Assembly (NCBI GenBank): GCA_002377695.1
Contig: DFQH01000001.1
Location: 699,563-763,562, forward strand
Direction of reading: 5' to 3'
Length of the DNA stretch: 64,000 nucleotides
Source: Citromicrobium sp. UBA3494
GTDB lineage: Bacteria; Pseudomonadota; Alphaproteobacteria; Sphingomonadales; Sphingomonadaceae
Position numbers and translations under genes: made by a program. Position 1 is the stretch's first letter, and each line of letters begins with the position of its first letter. Shown here piece after piece: positions 1-7,319 of the stretch. Under the pieces are notes generated by a model that was given only the letters and a program-made list of their open reading frames with translations, was not told where the DNA came from and did not search any database.

Positions 1-202
1 CAGTGCGGTGACGAACGTTCGACTGACGAGCCAACCCAATGACGGCCCTTCCACGGCGTTCCCGGTCGAATTGTCCGGGAGGCCCAAATCACGACAACTC
101 GGTGCAGCACGGGGTTGGACCGAATGGATGCGATAGCTCTTGGCGGGAGAGGTCTTCGCCGCCTATCCCCCGAGCACCAAGCCAATCTGGAGGAATTCGC
201 GC
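1..202. other. window edge, no supported gene
   Basis: No reading frame here shows a recognisable protein. Open frames run through it but they are continuations of frames antisense to, or shifted against, the acyl-CoA dehydrogenase that follows. It probably holds the promoter and leader of that gene. A GGAGG at about 189-193 is the likely ribosome binding site of the gene starting at 203. Confidence 0.4.
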
Positions 203-1369
203 GTGCCCATTCCCGCTGCCCGGAACGACCATCCCGAAATCCGCGACGCGGTGCGCGCGCTGGTGCGTGGCTTCGGCGACAGCTATTTCCGCGAGAAGGA
301 CGATGCGCGCGAATATCCGGAGGAATTCGTCGAGGCGCTGACCAAGGAAGGCTGGATGGCCGCGCTGATCCCCGAGGAATTCGGCGGCGCGGGGCTCGGC
401 CTGACCGAAGCCAGCATCATCATGGAGGAGATCAACCGGGCGGGCGGCAATTCGGGCGCGTGCCACGGGCAGATGTACAATATGAACACGCTGCTGCGGC
501 ATGGCAGCGAGGAACAGAAGGCGAAGTTCCTCCCCGAAATCGCCAGCGGCGCGCTGCGGCTGCAGAGTATGGCGGTGACCGAGCCGACCACCGGCACCAA
601 CACCACCGACCTGAAAACGCGCGCGGTGCGAAAGGGCGATACCTACGTGGTCGAGGGGCAGAAGGTGTGGATCAGCCGCATCCAGCATTCGGACCTGATG
701 ATCCTGCTCGCCCGCACCACGCCGCGCGAAGAGGTGAAGCGCAAGTCCGACGGGCTCTCGATCTTCCTCGTCGATCTGTCGAAGGCCATCGGCAACGGGA
801 TGGAAATCCGCCCGATCCGCAACATGGTCAATCACGAGACCAACGAGGTGTTCTTCGACGGACTCGAACTGCCCGCATCCAGCCTCATCGGCGAAGAGGG
901 CAAGGGTTTCCGCTATATCCTCGACGGGCTCAACGCCGAACGCGCGCTGATCGCGGCGGAGTGCATCGGCGATGGCTACTGGTTCGTCGAGAAGGCGGCG
1001 GAATATGGCAGCGAGCGCGTCGTGTTCGACCGGCCCATCGGCCAGAATCAGGGTGTCCAGTTCCCCATCGCGCAGGCCTACATGGAGGTGCGCGCGGCGG
1101 ACCTGATGCGCTACGAGGCGTGCCGCCTGTTCGACGATGGCCAATCATGCGGGGCGGAAGCCAACATGGCCAAGCACCTCGCCGCCGAAAGCTCATGGAA
1201 AGCCGCGAACGCCTGCATGCAGACCTTCGGCGGGTTCGGCTTCGCGGCGGAATATGATGTGGAGCGCAAGTTCCGCGAAACGCGGCTCTACCAGGTGGCC
1301 CCGATCAGTTCGAACCTGATCCTGAGCTATGTCGGCGAGCATGTGCTGGGGATGCCGCGGTCGTTCTAA
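203..1369 (+). CDS. acyl-CoA dehydrogenase family protein
   Basis: A 388-residue flavoprotein of the acyl-CoA dehydrogenase family, which oxidises acyl-CoA thioesters at the alpha-beta bond using FAD and passes electrons to ETF. The N-terminal helical domain, the middle beta domain (VTEPTTGTNTTDLKTRA, near residues 112-130) and the C-terminal helical domain (MQTFGGFGFAAEYDVERKFR) are all present and of normal length. The Glu in LNAERALIAAE may correspond to the catalytic base of isovaleryl/long-chain types, because the usual YEGTSE motif is replaced by APISSN; that placement is inferred. I chose GTG 203 because a GGAGG lies about 9 bases upstream; longer in-frame starts lack similarity to the family. 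The substrate cannot be told from sequence. Confidence 0.9.
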   Translation: MPIPAARNDHPEIRDAVRALVRGFGDSYFREKDDAREYPEEFVEALTKEGWMAALIPEEFGGAGLGLTEASIIMEEINRAGGNSGACHGQMYNMNTLLRHGSEEQKAKFLPEIASGALRLQSMAVTEPTTGTNTTDLKTRAVRKGDTYVVEGQKVWISRIQHSDLMILLARTTPREEVKRKSDGLSIFLVDLSKAIGNGMEIRPIRNMVNHETNEVFFDGLELPASSLIGEEGKGFRYILDGLNAERALIAAECIGDGYWFVEKAAEYGSERVVFDRPIGQNQGVQFPIAQAYMEVRAADLMRYEACRLFDDGQSCGAEANMAKHLAAESSWKAANACMQTFGGFGFAAEYDVERKFRETRLYQVAPISSNLILSYVGEHVLGMPRSF

Positions 1370-1524
1370 CCGCTCGCATCTCTATGGAAAATAATAATCG
1401 TCGCACGATAACGAACAAAATAACAGTATCCGCAACACGGACCACCGAATATTTCGCCAATCTTTCAAATTGTGCCTTCTGGGAATTCTCGGAACATCGC
1501 CGGCTGCCCATCCCTTGATTGGGT
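1370..1524. promoter_or_regulatory. AT-rich intergenic region upstream of the RlpA-like gene
   Basis: About 150 bases distinctly richer in A and T than the flanking genes (runs such as AAAATAATAATC and AACAAAATAACAG). It is the likely promoter region of the RlpA-like gene. No defined operator or terminator hairpin was recognised. Confidence 0.35.
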
Positions 1525-2115
1525 ATGGGGATAGAACATAACAGCATCGACCATTCCGCTCACCACATGCCCAGCCGCCGCGAGCGGTTGCGCGCTTTCA
1601 TGCGACTGAAATCGCAGCGCCGCTATCTGATCGGCGGGATTGCCGCGCTGGGCGTGTCGACCGCCGCCTTCGCAGGGGCGTTCGCCAATGAGAGCAATTC
1701 GCCCGATGTGGTGAAGCTGGGCGCAGGGAAGGCCAGTGTCGAAGCGGAGCCGCTCACGGCGTACGAGCCCCTCCCCACGCCGAGCGCGAAGGGCGAGCCG
1801 ACGCCCGTCACCTCGGAAAGCCCGATGGCCGCCGGCGAGGCGAGCTACTACGGCAGCGAGCTAGCGGGCAACCGCACCGCCAGCGGCGAAGTGTTCGATC
1901 CGCAAAAGCTGACCGCCGCGCACCGCACGCTGCCGCTGGGCAGCGAAGTCCGCGTCACCAATCCGCGCAACGGCAAGAGCGTTATCGTGCGGATCAACGA
2001 CCGCGGCCCCTTCCACGGCAACCGCGTGATCGACCTGTCGACTGCCGCCGCACGCACGATCGGCCTGATCCGCTCCGGCACGGGCCGGGTCAACTTGGCC
2101 CTGATGCTGGACTGA
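1525..2115 (+). CDS. RlpA-like septal/rare lipoprotein A family protein
   Basis: A 196-residue envelope protein with a short basic cytoplasmic tail, a hydrophobic segment (IGGIAALGVSTAAFAGAFA, about residues 36-54) and a C-terminal double-psi beta-barrel of the RlpA family. Visible family motifs are GEASYYGSELAGNRTASGE, AAHRTLPLG, VTNPRNGKSVIVRINDRGP and VIDLSTAAA. RlpA proteins bind denuded peptidoglycan glycans at the septum and some are lytic transglycosylases; the conserved Asp of INDRGP is present. The SPOR domain seen in longer relatives is absent, so this is the short form. The start is uncertain: TTG 1519, ATG 1525 and ATG 1567 are all in frame and none has a clear Shine-Dalgarno. It converges on the kinase gene ending at 2128. 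Confidence 0.85.
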   Translation: MGIEHNSIDHSAHHMPSRRERLRAFMRLKSQRRYLIGGIAALGVSTAAFAGAFANESNSPDVVKLGAGKASVEAEPLTAYEPLPTPSAKGEPTPVTSESPMAAGEASYYGSELAGNRTASGEVFDPQKLTAAHRTLPLGSEVRVTNPRNGKSVIVRINDRGPFHGNRVIDLSTAAARTIGLIRSGTGRVNLALMLD

Positions 2116-2127
2116 GCCGCTTCCCGC

Positions 2128-3609
2128 TCAACGCGCGAGCGGTTCCAGGTTGGCTTCGAGCACGCAGACGAGCCCTTCGGGTTCGTAGCGAATATCCACC
2201 GTCGTTCCGCGCCTCGACGTAATCCCGCTATTGATGAGCTTGGTGCCGAAGCCCTGCCGGCTCGGCTCCTCCACCCGGGGTCCCCCACGCTCCTGCCAGG
2301 TCAGCGTCAGGGCATCGCACTCTTCCCCCGGCTCTACCGTCCATGAGACCGATACCGTGCCGGTTTGGTTCGACAGGGCCCCGTACTTGACCGCGTTGGT
2401 GGTCAGTTCGTGAATGATCATGGTGAGCGCCAGTGCGACTTCCGGAGAGAGCAGGAAATCCGGCCCTTCCAGCAGCACACGATCCTCGAAAGAGCCGAAA
2501 GCCGCCTCGATGGTCAACCTCAGCACATCGTTCACCTGCGCCGGGCTCCAGCTCGATTCGGTCAGCAGGCCGTGCGCCGCTGCGAGTGCCTGCAGGCGCG
2601 CCTTGTAGGTGGCGATCGCTGCATCGGCGCCCTCGACATTGCGGAAGGTCTGCTGCGCCAGCCCCTGAACCACTGCCAGGGTGTTCTTCACCCGATGGTT
2701 GAGTTCGTTGATGAGCAGTGCCTGACGCTGCTCGTATTCGACCTCCTCGGTCACGTCGTAACCCTGGACCATGATCCCGCTCACCCGATTTTCCGCCTCG
2801 AAGATCGGCTGGAAAATGAAGTTGAGCACGCGCTCCGCGGTGCCGGACTCGCGCGCTTCGAGCACCACGGGTTCGCGACGTCCGAAATAGGGCTCGCCAC
2901 TGCGATAGACCCGGTCGAGAACCTCGGTGAAACCCTGCCGCGCGACCTCGGGCAGCGCCTGCTCGACCGTCTGGCCGAGGATGTCGTCCCTCCCCACCAG
3001 GTCCAAATAGGCGGCGTTGGTCATCTCGAAAACATGATCGGGTCCGGCCAGAACCGCGACGAATCCCGGGGCCTGGTAGAAAAGTTCCATCAGCCGCCGG
3101 CTCTCACGCGCGAGATCGCGGTTGCGCGCCTGCACCGCGCCGGCGCGGCGAACGACGCCCATCTCGTCGCGCATCCGGCGCAGTTCCTGCAGCTCCGTCA
3201 CGTCGACCGTGTGTTGCAGGATGAATTTCAGGACCCCCGCCTCGTCTCTTACCGGGGTGTGGGTCGCGCTCCAGTAGCGCGTTTCCATTCCGCCATCGGG
3301 CCGGGCGATGTCGTAGCGAATCAGCGCGATCTCGTCGGCCTCGCCGGTCTGCAGCACGGTATCGAGCGAATCTTTCAGCTGCCGGTAGCTTTCCGATTGC
3401 GGATCGCTCGGAAATGCCTCGAACATCGTCTTGCCGGTAATATCCGCGCGGTTGCGCATGGTGACCTTGAGATAGGCGTCGTTCATCCAGACGAGCCGCA
3501 GGTCCGTGTCGAGAAGCACATAGGGATTGGGAGAAATCTCTGCGAGACGGGCGATAGCTAGCTTCAAGTTGGGCCTTCGCGATACGGCGTGGTTGCCGCG
3601 CAGGTGCAT
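2128..3609 (-). CDS. PAS-domain HWE-family sensor histidine kinase
   Basis: A 493-residue cytoplasmic sensor kinase. Two PAS modules are visible, one near residues 15-130 (PYVLLDTDLRLVWMNDAYL) and one near 165-290 (GFVAVLAGPDHVFEMTNAAYL), followed by a kinase core. The phospho-acceptor region LNELNHRVKNTLAVVQ-like (here INELNHRVKNTLAVVQGLAQ) and the N-box HELTTNAVKYGALS mark it as HWE type, common in alphaproteobacterial light, stress and general-stress signalling. No LOV Cys motif was noticed and there is no transmembrane segment, so the stimulus is probably intracellular. No response regulator lies next to it, so it is an orphan kinase. The C-terminal ATPase region is short, as usual for the family. 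The start ATG 3609 is the longest plausible; its ribosome binding site is weak. Confidence 0.88.
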   Translation of the reverse strand: MHLRGNHAVSRRPNLKLAIARLAEISPNPYVLLDTDLRLVWMNDAYLKVTMRNRADITGKTMFEAFPSDPQSESYRQLKDSLDTVLQTGEADEIALIRYDIARPDGGMETRYWSATHTPVRDEAGVLKFILQHTVDVTELQELRRMRDEMGVVRRAGAVQARNRDLARESRRLMELFYQAPGFVAVLAGPDHVFEMTNAAYLDLVGRDDILGQTVEQALPEVARQGFTEVLDRVYRSGEPYFGRREPVVLEARESGTAERVLNFIFQPIFEAENRVSGIMVQGYDVTEEVEYEQRQALLINELNHRVKNTLAVVQGLAQQTFRNVEGADAAIATYKARLQALAAAHGLLTESSWSPAQVNDVLRLTIEAAFGSFEDRVLLEGPDFLLSPEVALALTMIIHELTTNAVKYGALSNQTGTVSVSWTVEPGEECDALTLTWQERGGPRVEEPSRQGFGTKLINSGITSRRGTTVDIRYEPEGLVCVLEANLEPLAR

Positions 3610-3702
3610 AGAGCATGGCCCCGCCCCCTGTCATCACGCGATGTCGGCAGCCGAGCGGGCCTTGCGGGGTGGCCCCGCGTCGGGCAGGCGCCAACTGCGG
3701 CC

Positions 3703-3744
3703 AGCGGACAGGGACGAGCGGACAGGGACGAGCGGACAGGGACG
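3703..3744 (+). repeat. three tandem copies of a 14-base unit before ybeY
   Basis: The unit AGCGGACAGGGACG occurs three times in a row without a mismatch (3703-3716, 3717-3730, 3731-3744) and ends two bases before the ATG of ybeY. Each unit holds an AGGGA that could act as a Shine-Dalgarno; the third lies 6-9 bases from the start codon. The unit is not a multiple of three, and lies outside the likely coding region. Confidence 0.9.
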
Positions 3745-3746
3745 AC

Positions 3747-4229
3747 ATGCGACTTGAAATCGACGTTGAAGGCTGGCCGGGGCAGGACTGGCCCGAACTG
3801 GCGAGCGAGGCTGCGCGGGCCGCGGCCGCGGTCGAACCGGCGCTGGCCAACCCGCGCCTGGAGGCCAGCATCCTGTTCACCAGCGACGTGGAGGTTCACG
3901 AGCTCAACCGGGGCTGGCGCGAAAAGGACAAGCCTACCAACGTGCTTTCCTTCCCCATGCTGGAGCGCGCCGAACTGCTGGAGCTTGCGCCCGAAGGCGC
4001 GCCCGTACTGCTGGGCGACATCGCGCTCGCGCACGAAACATGCGCGCGAGAAGCGGCCGAGAAGGGCCGCTCGCTGCACGAACATGCCAGCCATCTGGTG
4101 ATCCACGGCCTGCTCCATCTTGCCGGGCGCGATCATGAAATCTCGCCACACGATGCCGAGGAAATGGAGGCGCTGGAGGTGAAGGCGCTTGCACAGCTGG
4201 GCATCGCCGACCCATATGGGGATCGCTAG
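3747..4229 (+). CDS. ybeY: endoribonuclease YbeY
   Basis: A 160-residue zinc-dependent endoribonuclease needed for 16S rRNA 3-prime maturation and ribosome quality control. The family signature HGLLHLAGRDHE near residues 120-131 supplies the three metal-binding His residues, and the preceding NVLSFP and LLGDIAL segments also match. The start ATG 3747 follows the 14-base tandem repeat directly. A longer in-frame extension exists but would read through that repeat, so it is unlikely. The next gene, corC, follows after 24 bases as in many proteobacteria (phoH-ybeY-corC); phoH is absent here and its place is taken by a divergent kinase gene. Confidence 0.93.
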   Translation: MRLEIDVEGWPGQDWPELASEAARAAAAVEPALANPRLEASILFTSDVEVHELNRGWREKDKPTNVLSFPMLERAELLELAPEGAPVLLGDIALAHETCAREAAEKGRSLHEHASHLVIHGLLHLAGRDHEISPHDAEEMEALEVKALAQLGIADPYGDR

Positions 4230-4253
4230 GCAACAGGAGTGCACCACAGGGCC

Positions 4254-5177
4254 ATGCCCGAAAGTGATTCGGCCGCGGGAGACGCGGACAGTAGACGCGG
4301 GCTTTGGCTCGCGATGCGCAAGTTCTTCGATCAGCAGCGCGGCGAACGCAGCCTGCGCCGCCAGATCGAGGAGACGATAGACGAGCATGAAGGCGACAGC
4401 GCCTTCGGGGACGATGCGCCGGGAAATGGCGATCTTTCCTCCGAAGAACGCCAGATGCTCCGCAACCTCCTGCATTTCAGCGAGCACGATGCGGACGATG
4501 TCGCCATCCCGCGTGGGGAGATCATCGCGGTCGAAGCCGGGGCGACCTGGAAAGATCTTCTCGCGGTCTTTTCCGAACACGGCCATTCGCGCCTGCCGGT
4601 CTACCGCGAACAGCTCGACGAGGTGATCGGGATGATCCACATCAAGGATGTGTTCCCTTTCCTCGTGGACGACCGGCCCGCTCCGGAAGACTGGACCACG
4701 CTGATGCGCCAGCCGCTCTACGTCCCGCAGAGCCGCGGTGCGCTCGACGTGCTGGCGGACATGCGCACCAACCGGACCCACCTCGCCATCGTGGTCGACG
4801 AATTCTCGGGCACGGACGGGATCATCACGATCGAGGACCTGGTCGAGGAAATCGTCGGCGAGATCGAGGACGAGCATGACGAGCTGGCGCAGGACCTGAT
4901 CCGCCAGGTCGACGAAGGCGTGTGGGAGATCGACGCGCGCGCGGAGCTGGAAGACATCGCCAAGCGGATCGACCCGGCGCTGGCCGAGGTGGAGGAATCG
5001 GTCGATACGATGGGCGGCCTCACCTTCATCCTCGCCGAACAGGTCCCGCAGGTCGGCACCAGCGTGCAGCATCCCAACGGCTGGACAATCGAGGTGATCG
5101 AGGGCGACGAAACCCATGTGAAGCGCGTAAGGCTGCACGCCCGGGACGAAGCGCGCGACGGCGGGGAAGATGAATAG
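4254..5177 (+). CDS. corC: CorC/HlyC-type CBS-domain protein
   Basis: A 307-residue cytoplasmic protein of the CorC/TlyC group: a short acidic N-terminal region, two CBS domains (about residues 75-200, with VAIPRGEIIAVE, GHSRLPVYRE and NRTHLAIVVDEFSG), and a C-terminal transporter-associated domain (about 220-300, DTMGGLTFILAEQVP). It has no DUF21 membrane domain, which separates it from the longer TlyC proteins. Members are linked to magnesium and cobalt efflux or to membrane integrity; exact function is inferred. A GTG at 4239 is also in frame. ATG 4254 is preferred, with AGGAG at 4235-4239, a rather long spacing. It follows ybeY and is probably co-transcribed. Confidence 0.88.
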   Translation: MPESDSAAGDADSRRGLWLAMRKFFDQQRGERSLRRQIEETIDEHEGDSAFGDDAPGNGDLSSEERQMLRNLLHFSEHDADDVAIPRGEIIAVEAGATWKDLLAVFSEHGHSRLPVYREQLDEVIGMIHIKDVFPFLVDDRPAPEDWTTLMRQPLYVPQSRGALDVLADMRTNRTHLAIVVDEFSGTDGIITIEDLVEEIVGEIEDEHDELAQDLIRQVDEGVWEIDARAELEDIAKRIDPALAEVEESVDTMGGLTFILAEQVPQVGTSVQHPNGWTIEVIEGDETHVKRVRLHARDEARDGGEDE

Positions 5178-5258
5178 GTAGCGTGCAATTTACGCAACGC
5201 CACCCTGACCCAAAATAACGCTTTTTCGCGGCGCGCCATCCTGTAACAGTTCCGCGCA

Positions 5259-6143
5259 ATGTCCAACCGCCGCCTTCCACCCTTGCGTTCGCTCGAAGCG
5301 TTCATGTTCACCGTGCGGCTGGGTTCGGCGCGCGCGGCGGCCAACCAGCTGGGGCTGAGCCCGTCTGCGCTCAGCCGCCGGATCGCCACGCTGGAAGAGT
5401 TCATCGGCAAGAAGCTGTTCACCCGCGCGCGGCAGGCGATGCAGCTGACCGACGAGGGCGCGGCGTTTCACGAGGCGGTCCTGCCGCATTTCGAAGCACT
5501 CGCGCGTGCGGTGGAAGGCCAGTCCGAAAGCACGCGCCTGCTGCGGCTGCGGCTGGGCGTATTGCCGCTGTTCGGCAGCCAGCGGCTGTTTCCGCGGCTG
5601 GGCGAATTGCGGCGGCTGCACCCCATCCTGCATATCGACATCGATACCGGCCCGCATCTGGAAGACCGGGTGGGCGACCTGCTGGATGCCGCCATCATCC
5701 TCTCTCGCGGACCGACGTCCGGCCTGCACGCCGTACGGCTGGACGAGAACAAGGTGCATGCGATCACCAATCGCGAACTGGCCGAGATGCTGGGCCCGAG
5801 GCCGGATGCGGCGCTGCTGGCCAAGCAGACCTTCCTGATCCACAACGAATTGCCGCACAGCTTCACCGCCTGGAAGGACGCGCTGGACCTGCACGATCTC
5901 GAACCTGCGGCCATCGACCATTACGATTCCGGCCAGCTGATGCTCGAAGCGGCCGCCCAGGGGCTGGGCATTGCGATCATGCACGACGACCATCGCCGCC
6001 GCGCGGCCGACGAACGGCTGGTCGACCTATATGACGCGGACGTGGACAGCCCGTACAGCTACTGGTTCGTCTGCAAGCCCGGCGCGCTTGAAGAGCGCCC
6101 CGTGCGCATGTTCCACGACTGGCTGGTGAAAGCTGGGCTTTGA
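5259..6143 (+). CDS. LysR-family transcriptional regulator
   Basis: A 294-residue LysR-type regulator. The N-terminal winged helix-turn-helix is clear (SLEAFMFTVRLGSARAAANQ then LGLSPSALSRRIATLEE, residues about 8-45), followed by the linker and a periplasmic-binding-like effector domain (about 90-290). The HTH resembles GcvA-type regulators, but the ligand and targets are unknown. Its stop codon overlaps the start of the small gene at 6140 (TTGA), so the two are probably translationally coupled. No divergent target gene is present, which is less usual for this family. Confidence 0.9.
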   Translation: MSNRRLPPLRSLEAFMFTVRLGSARAAANQLGLSPSALSRRIATLEEFIGKKLFTRARQAMQLTDEGAAFHEAVLPHFEALARAVEGQSESTRLLRLRLGVLPLFGSQRLFPRLGELRRLHPILHIDIDTGPHLEDRVGDLLDAAIILSRGPTSGLHAVRLDENKVHAITNRELAEMLGPRPDAALLAKQTFLIHNELPHSFTAWKDALDLHDLEPAAIDHYDSGQLMLEAAAQGLGIAIMHDDHRRRAADERLVDLYDADVDSPYSYWFVCKPGALEERPVRMFHDWLVKAGL

Positions 6144-6601
6144 CGCCCAAATACATCTGGGTCCGCCCCGGCAGCGCGATGCCAGAGCTGGGGCCGGAGC
6201 CATATCGGGCGTTGCTGGTTGCCAAAACTGAGGCTGAATGCGGCTGGCGCGCCCGCTTTACCCATCATCCGGTTGCGACCGGATGCATGTATTTCCTTGC
6301 CTGGGGTGACGACTGCAGCGTCTGGCATGACTGCGTCGATGCAGCCAACTTGGCTGCACATGATTTCGGCGACATTCCCGACGATGCGTTGGTCATGACC
6401 ACTTGGCACCAGAATGAGTCTTTGGAGGAAGCCATGTGGTTTAGCCACCACTGTGCCAGCCATCCCGATGTCGAATTGCAGCGGTTCCATATCCTGCATC
6501 TCGGCGAGCAGGGTGATCCCGAGCGAGTGTTATCCCTGTACGACACAGCTATCAATGCGCCGCTCGACGAACGCGGCAACGCGCCCTGGGATCGAGTTTA
6601 G
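6140..6601 (+). CDS. conserved hypothetical protein, DUF7684-like
   Basis: A 153-residue soluble acidic protein rich in Trp, His and Cys. I do not recognise its function with confidence; the pattern (KYIWVRPGSAMP at the N-terminus, YFLAWGDDCSVWHDCVD, ALVMTTWHQNESLEEA and a WFSHHCASHP segment) resembles small uncharacterised proteins grouped as DUF7684. No signal peptide or membrane segment is seen. The start is TTG 6140, overlapping the stop of the LysR gene; ATG 6179 is an alternative but would drop the conserved-looking N-terminus. It ends 17 bases before a palindromic repeat. Confidence 0.65.
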   Translation: MTPKYIWVRPGSAMPELGPEPYRALLVAKTEAECGWRARFTHHPVATGCMYFLAWGDDCSVWHDCVDAANLAAHDFGDIPDDALVMTTWHQNESLEEAMWFSHHCASHPDVELQRFHILHLGEQGDPERVLSLYDTAINAPLDERGNAPWDRV

Positions 6602-6617
6602 CGGCCAGCCTTGATCC

Positions 6618-6695
6618 CCGCTCACCCTGAGCCTGTCGAAGGGTCGTTCTCCTTGTTCAAGAAGGACGGTGCTTCGACAAGCTCAGCACGAGCGG
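6618..6695. repeat. sphingomonad palindromic repeat (CTGAGC..TGTCGAAG type)
   Basis: Two arms of 24 bases, 6618-6641 and 6672-6695, are inverted copies of each other with 4 mismatches, enclosing about 30 bases. The arms contain CCTGAGCCTGTCGAAG and CTTCGACAAGCTCAG, a sequence type often repeated in sphingomonad genomes. It lies between the convergent ends of the hypothetical gene and the isomerase gene, the usual place for such REP-like elements, and could act as a two-way terminator. Confidence 0.8.
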
Positions 6696-6708
6696 TTGAT
6701 CGATTGGG

Positions 6709-7170
6709 TCAGCCGACCGTCGCCTTCACGATCTTGCCCGGGTTTGCGGGCGGTTCACCCTTGGGCAGTGCGTCCACGTGTTCCATTCCGCTCTCGACCT
6801 GGCCCCAGACGGTGTACTGGCCATCGAGGAATTCGGCGTCGTCGAAGCAGATGAAGAACTGGCTGTTCGCGCTGTCGGGAACCTGCGTGCGCGCCATCGA
6901 GCAGGTGCCGCGGGTGTGCGGTTCGGAGTTGAACTCCGCCTTCAGGTCGGGCTTCTCGCTGCCGCCCATGCCGGTGCCGGTCGGGTCGCCGCCCTGCGCC
7001 ATGAAGCCGGGGATCACGCGGTGGAACACGACCCCGTCGTAGAAGCCGTCCTTGGTCAGCTCGGTAATCCGCTCCACGTGGCCGGGCGCCAGATCGGGGC
7101 GCAGCTTGATCACCACGTCCTTGTTCTCGCCATCGCCGGTGTCGAGGGTGAAGGTCAGTTTTTCCGCCAT
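6709..7170 (-). CDS. peptidyl-prolyl cis-trans isomerase, cyclophilin type
   Basis: A 153-residue single-domain cyclophilin that speeds cis-trans isomerisation of proline bonds. Typical motifs are FHRVIPGFMAQGGDPTGTG, the FNSEPHTRGTCSMART segment, SQFFI and the FLDGQYTVWGQV loop; the catalytic Arg of FHRVIPGF is present. No signal peptide is seen, so it should be cytoplasmic. The start ATG 7170 has a strong AAGGAGA 6 bases upstream; an in-frame extension to 7299 lacks family similarity. It is monocistronic and convergent with the gene at 6140. Confidence 0.93.
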   Translation of the reverse strand: MAEKLTFTLDTGDGENKDVVIKLRPDLAPGHVERITELTKDGFYDGVVFHRVIPGFMAQGGDPTGTGMGGSEKPDLKAEFNSEPHTRGTCSMARTQVPDSANSQFFICFDDAEFLDGQYTVWGQVESGMEHVDALPKGEPPANPGKIVKATVG

Positions 7171-7319
7171 GGGAATCTCCTTGAGAATTTGCGTTGGCCC
7201 GTTCGCTAGACGCCGCACAGCGCCCTGTCGAGTTGCAGGCCGAGCTGGACCCGGGTCAGGGCCGGGTCGGTGACGCCCCGACTTGCTTTTGCGGGCCATC
7301 GCCTTAGGGGCCGGAAGGC
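7171..7319. promoter_or_regulatory. divergent intergenic region, ppi / mgtE
   Basis: 149 bases between two divergent start codons, so it must hold both promoters. I looked for a magnesium-sensing M-box leader ahead of mgtE and did not see one. No clear operator was recognised. Confidence 0.35.

Noticed and set aside
3664..3678. Hairpin GCGGGG-TGG-CCCCGC between the kinase and ybeY genes
   Set aside because: No T run follows and the region is a divergent promoter, so it is probably chance at high GC.
7171..7319. Possible M-box magnesium riboswitch before mgtE
   Set aside because: The 149-base leader lacks a recognisable multi-helix consensus; a covariance search would be needed to exclude it fully.
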